From assembly GCA_023213395.1 (NCBI GenBank), contig CM041465.1:26481741-26545740 (forward strand): a stretch of DNA of 64,000 nucleotides. The letters run 5' to 3'. Position numbers and translations under genes: made by a program. The stretch is from Cycas panzhihuaensis (taxonomy: Eukaryota; Cycadophyta). Under the pieces are notes generated by a model. It was not told the origin of the DNA, did not search any database, and saw only the letters and a list, made by a program, of their open reading frames with translations. Below, in pieces: positions 56,101 to 64,000 of the stretch; position 1 is the stretch's first letter, and each line of letters opens with the position of its first letter.

Positions 56101-57560
56101 AGAATTATCATGCCTATGATTAAAAAAATTAAGAGAAAATATTTGGTGTCCTTCACCTTGGAATCAACAAGGACATCTAAAGAATGAACATGGTGAATCC
56201 TCAAAATGGTGCGATAATTATCGAAGAAATAATCATAATACTTCGAAATGTTTTCTCAGACCAAAAAGCAATGAAGAAAAAGTCCACAATGTATATTTGT
56301 AAAGAACATAACGTAGAATGATAAAATAATATAAAAGAAAAATAAGGTCAATTTGTTGTTTTATATGTCAAATATGGTGACACTATAGATCCGAATGCCC
56401 ACTAGAGAAAAAAGGAAGGGAATTCATTTGTGAAGAGTATGGACCAGTAAATCATGAACAGGTAAATTATCAAAAGAATATTAAGATACAAAATGCAAAT
56501 CTAGTAGGCATGGTCTTAGATAAAGAAATGTCTATATATCTACAAATATATAGTAGTAAGATAATGGGACCCCCTCTTCAAAGATAATTTTATAGACCTA
56601 ATAGTCAAAAAGTAACGACTACAAGAAGTAGTAAAAATTCTCCAAGAAGCCATAGGAAAATCCCAGTAGAAAGAACTCTAAAATAAACATAGATTTAAAG
56701 GCTTGTATTACAGAAGAAGAGTAGTTCAAATAAAGGCAGCACAAGAAGGTATGAATCCTTGGCAATGATTATAAATAGTGAAAGATATGCTTACCAAACT
56801 AAGAGTTTTAATCCCTATAATAGTTATTTTTAAATAGTGGGAAGTGGGATACTTCCAATAATTAGCATTGGATCAAATTAAAAAACTAATACTAAGGGCC
56901 ATTAAGGATACTAGAGTAGACCTAAGAGTCCCAATGATAGTCTTTGAAACAACCTTGTATAAGATAATTGTTGATCAGACCTTAAGGATAAAAGTGTTAC
57001 GAGAATCCTCTTAGATAGGAAGGCTCAATGTGGTTACCCCTAACTATTTAATTAGGTTGGATAATCAATCACAGGTAAAGTCATGGGTATGTTATTGAGT
57101 ATCCTAATAACTATTATAGATGTTACTATATTGTTAGATTTTATAATGGTTCAAATACAAGACCAAAGGAAGACTTACCCAACCTTATTAGGAAGACCTT
57201 AACTCTTGGCTACAGAAGCCATTCAGGATTAGGAAAAGCATACATTTACATTACTAGTAGGAAAGAATATAGTCGCTTTCCCTTTATGCTCATATGGAAT
57301 ATAAACAGAAAAATTTGAAGATAAAGGAAAAGCATTATCCATAATAACAACAGTATAATCAATAGTTAGCCCTTGTTCAAAAGTAGCATTTCAAATGAAA
57401 CTAGCTTTTCCAAGAAGTCCTTTATCATCTTACATGTTGAAGTGGCTTCATAATGCTTGGGAAGAAGTAGAATTGACCCCATGCTATCATCTAGAGTTGT
57501 ACATAGATACTTTAGATGAAGATATTAGAGAAAATGAAGAGGTATAACTAGAGCTACCAC
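56100..57560 (+). pseudogene. Gypsy K: GAG end and protease
   Basis: The first part (56,100-56,800) is lysine/asparagine-rich with no clear domain. From about 56,890 the protease reads VDLRVPMIVFETTLYKIIVD and TLRIKVL (active-site region degenerate; the D-[ST]-G or D-G-G is not intact), NYLIRLDNQSQVKS, then TYPTLLGRP, LLATEAIQD, HTFTLLVGKNIVAF near 57,175-57,280, the second protease block (YPxLLGRxWL-x-x-x-x-A-x-x-DW). Element N carries the same block. Confidence 0.75.
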
Positions 57561-57569
57561 AAATAGAAA

Positions 57570-58130
57570 GAAATATGTAAGGAAATTTAACCTATGCAAA
57601 AATATTTTTTGAACTTCTTAAATATGATGGCCATCTAGAGTAAGTAAAATAATATTTGGAACATTGTATTGATATAATAAGAAATAAATGGTAGTAAAAA
57701 TTTTGGTATCTTATATTTCCTTACTTTTTAATAGATCAAGCACGATTATGGTATGTTGTATATGCACAATTATTGGATTCCTAGGAAGAAATAAGCAGAA
57801 TTTTTTTGAATAGATTCCAAAAATATGAATTACCTTTATTTTGGAATGGAGATGATCCTTATCTAGATGTATAAAACTGCATCTGTATATGAATAAGTAG
57901 TGAAATTCTAAAAAAGGATTAGACACTGTATTGGGGATTGGCATTTAAAGGAATCTCTATAGTTTGGTATAATCATTATAAAAAGATAAAATTAGTAGAT
58001 TAGGATTTAATGATAGAAAATTTTTACTAGACTTTTGTATATCACAATGAAGATGATCAAATCAAAGAAATTTTATAAATCCTCAAAGAGAAAACTATGG
58101 AAAAAGAAAAACTTGCTTTCGTATAAATAA
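57570..58130 (+). pseudogene. Gypsy K: two GAG-core-like repeats between protease and RT
   Basis: A single plus frame with stops carries LTYAKIFFELLKYDGHLE, then FPYFLIDQARLWYVVYAQLL and EEISRIFLNRFQKYELP (57,716-57,835). Some 35 codons later comes LAFKGISIVWYNHYKKIKLV, DLMIENFY, TFVYHNEDD (57,940-58,065). Both match the gypsy capsid pattern (hydrophobic, A/I-x-x-WY, then F-x-x-x-F) and the first parallels K GAG (FFSTLMGLITVWF, CLNRF). Such domains are not usual between protease and RT. A nested GAG fragment is the alternative, but the frame is shared by both repeats. Confidence 0.5.
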
Positions 58131-58139
58131 AGAAGAAAA

Positions 58140-59780
58140 AGAAAAGATTCAACCAGAATCTCAATCCCTTCCTCCTAACTATTCCATAGTGGAATATGGT
58201 GAATGCATTATAGATAATACTTTGACATATAAAGTGAGCCCATATGATAAGTCAATGGAAGGGGAAAAGCTTAAATTGTAGGAAAACAATCTTAGAATAG
58301 AGAAGCAGCCTCAAATCATTAGTTTTGGAGATTATTGGGATGTAGAGATGGTGTAGTAATCCACCTCATTATTTTTAAAATACTAGGGAATTTTTGCTTG
58401 GTCTTATAAAGAATTAAAAGGCACTTCATCTTAATTAGGTGAACATAATATAGAATTAATAGGAGCTAAACTAGTAAGACAACACCTGTACCACATGAGT
58501 CTAAAATATAAGGAGAAGTCAAAGCAAAACTCAATAAGTTACTTAAAGAAGACTATATCTTTGAAGTAAAAAATAATGAATGGGTAAGTCCTATTGTATT
58601 CATTCCAAAAAGGAATGGAAAGCTCAAAGCATGTGTTGATTACAAAGGTCTAAACAAGGAAACAAAGAAGGACCCATTTCTTATTTTATTCACTAAAGAT
58701 ATCTTGAAAAAAATTATGGGGCATGAAGTTTATTATTTCACAGATAGATTTAGTTGATACAATCAAGTATAGATCATGACAAAAGACCAACTAAAGATGA
58801 CTTTCATCATAGAATGGGGTATGTATACATTTAGGGTTATGTCATTTAGGTTGAGTAATGCTCTTTCAATATTTCAAAGGATGATATTTAATATTTTTAA
58901 GTATACTATTGAAAAAATAATTAAGGCATTTTTAGATGACTAGACATTATTCACTCTTCTAAAAAATCATCTTGGCTACTTATGTTTAATGTTAAAACCT
59001 ATAGAAAAAGTAAATTGTATTAAATTTGTGTTAAGTGTACATTCATAGTTCCTTTTGGGGCTTTGTTAAATCATGTAGTTACAAAAAATAAGTTGCTTAC
59101 TAACCTTAACAACGTAGTTATAATTTTAAATTTTCAAGTTTCTAAAACATAGAAACAAGTTAAAAGATTTTTAGAAATGATGGGATGTTATCTAAAGTTT
59201 ATAAATAATTATGCTTGGATGGATAATCCCTTAGAATCCCTATTAAAGAAGAAATCCAAGTGGTAATGGAAGCTACAATAGCAGCTCGCATTTGAATTGC
59301 TAAAGAAGAAAATTGTCCATGCACTAATACTGGGATTTCCTAACTAGAACAAACCTTTCCATATACATATAGATGCTTCCTTATTTGCCATCGAATATAT
59401 ATTGACATAACCAAAAGATAACAAAATAGACCTATTGATGTATTTTTCAAGCTAAAAGGCAATAGAAATAAAGCAAAATTATTTAGTTATGAAATGAGAA
59501 GGCCTCATCATGGTGTATGCCCTTCAAAAATTTAGATATTATTTATTAGCTAATCTATTAGTCATTTTTGTAGATCACCAAGCCTTGCAGTATCTAGTTA
59601 ATAAACCTATTTTGCAGGAAAGAATTAGCAAATGACTAATGTTATTTCAAGAATTTAATTTTAAATTATTGTAAAAAAAAAAAAGATAAACATATAATCC
59701 TAAACTTGTTATCAAGAGAAGCATAAGGGGAACTAGCTACAGGAATCTAAGATGATTTTCCAAATACAAAATTATTTTCT
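58140..59780 (+). pseudogene. Gypsy K: reverse transcriptase and RNase H
   Basis: PNYSIVEYGECIID, then FAWSYKELKGT (58,393-58,425), GEHNIEL, GAKLVRQHLYHMSLKYKEK, LLKEDYIFEVKNNEWVSPIV, IPKRNGKLKACVDYKGLNKE (58,600-58,660), TKKDPF, FRVMSFRLSNALSIFQRMIF, and the catalytic box FLDD at 58,929-58,940. The connection and RNase H follow in several frames: FHIHIDASLFAIEYILT near 59,360, NYLVMK-like and DHQALQYL-like near 59,570-59,590. Heavy with stops and frame changes. Confidence 0.85.
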
Positions 59781-59799
59781 ATCAAGGTAGTACCTAAAT

Positions 59800-61070
59800 G
59801 GTATGAGAACATTACATAGCATTTGGCCATAAGATGGGCACCACAAGAAATGGAAAAAGTAGAGTAGTAAAGCTTCATTCGAAAAACTTTCCCTTTTCAG
59901 CTAATTCAAATGATGTTATATAAGTTAGGGCTAGATTATATGTTAAGGAGGTGCATAATGGAATATGAGATAGAAGATATCATTCAAGAAGCCCATGAAG
60001 GTGTCATAGTGAATCACCAAGGTGTTGAACCCATAGACAAAAAGATTTTATTAACTAGACTTTACTGGCCTACATTGTTCAAGGGTATAGAAAAGTAGTT
60101 TCACAATTGTAATGTATGTCAACGAGTGTGTAAACTAACAAAAAACCATCTCATGCCTTTACATCCCATTCTAGGCTAGGCACCAATTGAAAAATAGGGA
60201 CTGAATTTTATTGGACATGTTAGTCCATAATTAGATGGATGAATGTAAGATATATTTTTGTGGCCATAGATTTTCTGACCAAGTGGATTGAAGTGAAATT
60301 AATGAAAATATATGACGCTTAAAGTACATCTTGACTTTTCTACAAGATAATTATTAGTCAATTTCAATACCCCTTAAAAATTATTTCTGATTGAAGAAGA
60401 AATTTTTTAAATGAAATGATTAAGCATCTTACAAAGGGGTTTATGATCCAACATTCTAAATCTTCTTCATATTATCTCTAAGTAAATAGATAAGTAGAAA
60501 GTACTAATAAAATCTTAAAATTAGTATTATCCAAAATTTACAATAAATGATGAATGGATTAGGCAGAACAACTTCACTCAATATTATGGGTAGATAGAAT
60601 AATAGTAAAAAGACCTCATAAGCAAACATTGTTCCAATTAGTTTATGGACTAGAAGTTGTACTTCCTCTTAAATTCTAAATAGAAAGTCTACAGATAGCT
60701 TTATAGGTACAACTATTAAAGGAGGACTCAAGGGGTTTACTATTCATAGAATTAATGAAAATGGACAAGAAATAAGTAAGGGCTTTATGGAAACTAAAAG
60801 AAGAAAAACAAAGATGTAAAGCATAGCATGATAGATACCTTAAAGTATAATAGTTCCAAATAGGAGATCTTATACTCCTATATGATACTAAGTTTCATAT
60901 AAACTCAAAAAAAATAAAGTTGCAATGGCTGAGTTCATATAAGATAAATCATATCTAACATATTACAATAGTGTATCTCCAACAAGTTGATAGAATATTA
61001 CTGAATAAAATAGTCAATGGAAGTCAACTGAAATGGTACATAATAAGTTTTAAAAAAAAAGGAGCATAAA
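59800..61070 (+). pseudogene. Gypsy K: integrase
   Basis: The open frame 59,910-60,098 carries the HHCC zinc-binding module: EAHEGVIVNHQGVEP, KILLTRLYWPTLFKGIEK, then after a stop NCNVCQRVCK at 60,105-60,130 (CX2C intact). The core continues in shifting frames: APIEK, LNFIGHVSP (60,205), VAIDFLTKWIE-like near 60,265, ending in a charged region at 61,070 before the tandem array. A GPY/F tail (LQWLSSYKIN-like) is near 60,925. Non-functional. Confidence 0.8.
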
Positions 61071-61119
61071 CTATGGGAATAGATATTCCTCAATCAAATG
61101 AAATATAGGAAAATTTTAT

Positions 61120-62690
61120 TAGCCAAATTGTAGCATTATAACAAACAGTTATAACCTTGGATGTAGAAGGTTGCAATCAAAGATGTGACTATAACAAAAG
61201 GTTATAACCAAGGACATGATTATAATAAATAGTTGTAACTCGAGATGTAGAAAGTTACAACCAAGGATGTGATTATAACAATTGGTTGCAACCTAGGATA
61301 TAGAAGGTTACAACCAAGAACATGATTATAATCAAGTGGTTATAACCTAGGACGTAGAAGGTTGTAACTAAGAAGAAGATAATTGTAACCAAGAAGACTA
61401 GAAGTTACAACCAAGAAGTAGACAATTACAACCTAGAAGATAGGAGGTTGCAACCTAGGAAGTAGATAATCACAACCAAGAAGACCAGGAGTTACAATCA
61501 AGAAGCGGATAGTTGAAACCTAGAAGATGGGAGGTTATAACCTAAGAAATGAACAATTGTAACTAAGAAGACTGAAAGTTGCAACTAAAAAGTAGACAAT
61601 TGCAACTAAGAAGATAGGAAGTTGTAACCTAGATATAAACAGTTATAACCTAGGAAGTAATCGATTACAACCAAGAAGATGGGAAGTTACAACTTGGATA
61701 TAGATGGTTATAACCTGAGAAGTAGATGGTTTCAACCAAGAAAGACGAGAGTTATAACCCAAGAAGCAAATAGTTACAACCAAAGACACAAATGATTATA
61801 ACCAAGAAGATGGGAAGTTACAATATGGATGCAGATGGTTGTAACCTAGGAATTAGTCAGTTGCAACCAAGAAGACGAGAAGTTGCAACCTAGATATAGA
61901 CAGTTATAACCTAGGAAGTAAATGGTTGTAACCTAGGAATATGAGAATATCAACCTAAGAATCAAACGGTGGTAATCAGAGATGTAAATGGTTATAACCA
62001 AGAAGATAAGAAGTTGCAACCTAGACATAGATAGTTGCAACCTAGGAAGTAGATGGTTGTAACCAAGAAGATGGGAAGTTGTAACCTGGACATAGATGAT
62101 TGTAACCTAGAAAGTTGACAATTGTGACTAAGAAAGATGAGAGTTATAACCCGAGAAGCAAACGGTTGTATCTGAGGATGCAGATGGTTACAACTAAGAA
62201 GATGAAAAGTTGTAACCTAAATATAGATGGTTGTAAATAAGAAAGGCAAGAGTAATAACTAGAGCTATAAATGGCAATAACCAAGAAGATGAGGTTGCAA
62301 CTAAGGAGAAGGTAATTGCAACTAAGAAGACTAGATGTTATAACTTGGATGTGGATGGTTATAACTAAGAAGACAAGAAGTTACAACCCTATAAATAGAT
62401 TGTTATGATGTAGGATGCAGTCAATTACAACCAAGAAATAGATGGTTACAACTAAGAAGAAAGGAGGTTATAACTTGGGAATCAGATAGTCGTAACCTAG
62501 GACATAGATAGTTGTGACTAAGAAGACAAGAAGATGTGACCTCAAAGAAGATGATTACAACCTTGGACATAGATGATTGCAACTAGGCAGACAAATAGTT
62601 GCAACATCATATAAGAGGTTATAATCTGAGATATAAATAGTCACAACCAAGACAACAAAAATGCTACTACCAACAGCATAGATGTTGCTA
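61120..62690. repeat. Long degenerate 22-bp tandem array
   Basis: About 70 units of 21-22 bp line up by eye across 1.5 kb. The typical unit is GGTTGTAACCTAGGAAGTAGA and alternates with a version ATGGTTGTAACCAAGAAGA, so a dimer period of about 43-44 is also visible. Every unit carries a GTTRYAACY core, which is itself close to a palindrome. Units differ widely, so the array is old. It starts some 50 bp after gypsy K integrase. Confidence 0.9.
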
Positions 62691-63313
62691 CCAAAGAAAT
62701 AAAAAATCAAGAAAATAATCTAGCTAGAAAAGAAAATAGTTGCAATTAAGAAAAGTTCCACCTGGATTAAAAGGTAATATGATGAAGAAGCTTTATTTGT
62801 TAACCATTGGTTTCTTAGTGTGCTAGTGATTGCTTTGGTCAAAAATTTATGTGCCAAACAAGTTGATTGGTCCATGCATGATTCTTAAGTGTCTCTTGAT
62901 AGGTTCCTTGATGTTAAGGGGCTTATGGTATTATGTTATGGTATATTGAAAATATTTCATAATTATAAACAAAGGAAATAGTAATTCTGAAATAAAGGAA
63001 GTATTAAATTACAGGAGGGAAGTTGCAACAAAAAAATTAAATAAAGATAATCATAGCAAAGAATCAATTTATATGAAAATTATGATCTATCTTATAAAAT
63101 ATAGTAATTTAAGAAAATAGAGGGAAAGTTAAATATTTTTTGCTAAGAGAGTTAATGGAATCAAAAAGATATCAAGATGGCTACAACTACTATCAAAAGG
63201 TCACATCAGTAAGGATATATCCACAAAAGGACATGATTTAAGTATTAAGATATAATAACAAGATTAAAAAGAAAATTGTAATAGGAGGTAGTGGGAATAT
63301 TGGTGGTAGATTT
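62691..63313. other. AT-rich stretch between array and LTR
   Basis: I see no gene. Part of it may be the 3' untranslated region of gypsy K. Short purine-rich stretches near 63,280-63,310 (GGAGGTAGTGGGAATA) are weak polypurine candidates. Confidence 0.35.
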
Positions 63314-63718
63314 TGTTGTGACAAATGGCCTATTAAAAGTTAATGTTTAATGTGTAAGTATCCAAAGTATTTAGGTGAATTCCATATCTAGGAGTCAATA
63401 TTATTTGTGCAAGTAAGTACTCACTAGGTTATTGGTCATCAAGTAGGTGATATATCATTAATTGTATTAGAGCTTATTTGTCCCATATGTAACGCAAGTC
63501 TTCCTACTCTCTCTCACTTATGATCTATAAATAAGTGGTTGATGTAGAGTGGTGTATAGTAAGTCAAAATAGAGTTCATTATAATGTTATCATTATGTTG
63601 TCCTTATGATGTATACATTTTTATATTGAATCAATGATATCATATTATGTTCATAAATTTGTTCTATTGTTCTTGAATATTGAATAATCTTGAATTATTT
63701 CTATTGAATATTTCAACA
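63314..63718 (+). repeat. LTR at the right edge
   Basis: Starts TGTTGTGACAAATGG and ends ATATTTCAACA, with TG/CA ends. A TATA box CTATAAATAAG is near 63,522-63,534. A primer site follows at once. The partner LTR would lie beyond the window or belong to the 3' side of another element. The start is less certain than the end. Confidence 0.7.
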
Positions 63719-64000
63719 TAGTATAAGAGTAGGTTGCTTGCCAAGCATAGCATTGTGCAGGTCCACCATTTTGTTATGCATGTGGAGGTGGCTCTATAGA
63801 GTCTACTGTCAGTTTATGGTTCTGCTTAAAGAGGGTGAAACCCTAAAGCCATTGGTGTTCCAAAGTGTGCCAAGCATTTATGTAATACATAATTATTACC
63901 GAGTAATACTATTCTCTTACCATGTTATGTGAAGAAAGATATAGGCTAGGTTTATCCTTGTTAAATTTTAACATGTAAGGCAATCAACTCCAATCATAAT
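63719..64000 (+). other. Primer binding site and start of an LTR element interior
   Basis: TAGTATAAGAGTAGG at 63,719-63,733 resembles TGGTATCAGAGTAGG (compare elements E and F). The remaining 270 bp show no coding region; the open frame 63,738-63,932 is probably leader. The element continues to the right of the window. Confidence 0.65.

Larger units (their letters stand above)
54649..61070 (+). mobile_element. Gypsy K, decayed, with insertion and extra GAG-like segments
   Basis: A plus-strand Ty3/gypsy element in GAG, protease, RT, RNase H, integrase order, so not a chance set of fragments. It is interrupted at about 55,480-56,100 and has unusual GAG-like reading between protease and RT. LTRs were not found. 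The protease and RT style (LLGRP, WSYKELKG) suggests the Tat/Athila group. A 22-bp tandem array starts right after the integrase and may be part of its 3' untranslated region. Confidence 0.8.

Noticed and set aside
1-64000. Host protein-coding genes, tRNA or rRNA genes
   Set aside because: No exon-like series with splice sites, no tRNA cloverleaf and no rRNA sequence was recognised. tRNA-related matches are only primer binding sites of retrotransposons.

Overview
The window is plant nuclear DNA made almost entirely of dead retrotransposons. This rests on plant-type Ty1/copia elements (GAG-protease-integrase-RT-RNase H order, initiator-Met-tRNA primer sites), Ty3/gypsy elements, a plant L1-type LINE with an RNase H domain, the strongly AT-rich sequence, and the absence of any recognisable host gene, tRNA or rRNA. 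A large, repeat-laden seed-plant genome fits; I cannot name the species.

Left flank (1-10.9 kb): a 28-bp tandem array (127-580), a decayed copia RT/RNase H tail called H (1.7-2.5 kb), a 31-bp array (5.95-6.19 kb), a decayed gypsy gag-protease-RT called J (6.6-8.96 kb), and an unassigned stretch to 10.9 kb.

Centre (10.9-53.6 kb): one retrotransposon nest with five levels. Level 0 is copia A (+), in three pieces (10,905-11,873; 17,827-19,821; 52,538-53,570). Level 1, in A: N (-), a gypsy-type element lacking RT and the integrase core (11,874-17,821, target duplication ATGAC), and copia D (-) (19,822-52,537). Level 2, in D: copia C (+) (23,054-45,125) and copia F (+) (46,442-51,667, duplication TCTAT). 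Level 3, in C: copia B (+) (24,652-30,900, duplication GAAAC) and LTR element E (-) (31,068-41,671). Level 4, in E: a LINE (-) (33,546-39,681) with a duplication of about 23-25 bp. The order follows from LTR pairs, primer sites, polypurine tracts, target duplications, and reading frames that stop at one boundary and resume at the other.

Right flank (53.6-64 kb): a decayed gypsy element K (54.6-61.1 kb) with extra GAG-like segments between protease and RT, a 22-bp array of about 1.5 kb directly after its integrase, and a new LTR plus primer site at the right edge (63,314 onward).

No gene looks intact. Many in-frame stops stand where CAA, CAG or TGG is expected, consistent with deamination of methylated cytosine. 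F, N and the LINE are the least decayed, in line with being later arrivals. Element letters are local labels, and boundaries without matching duplications are approximate.
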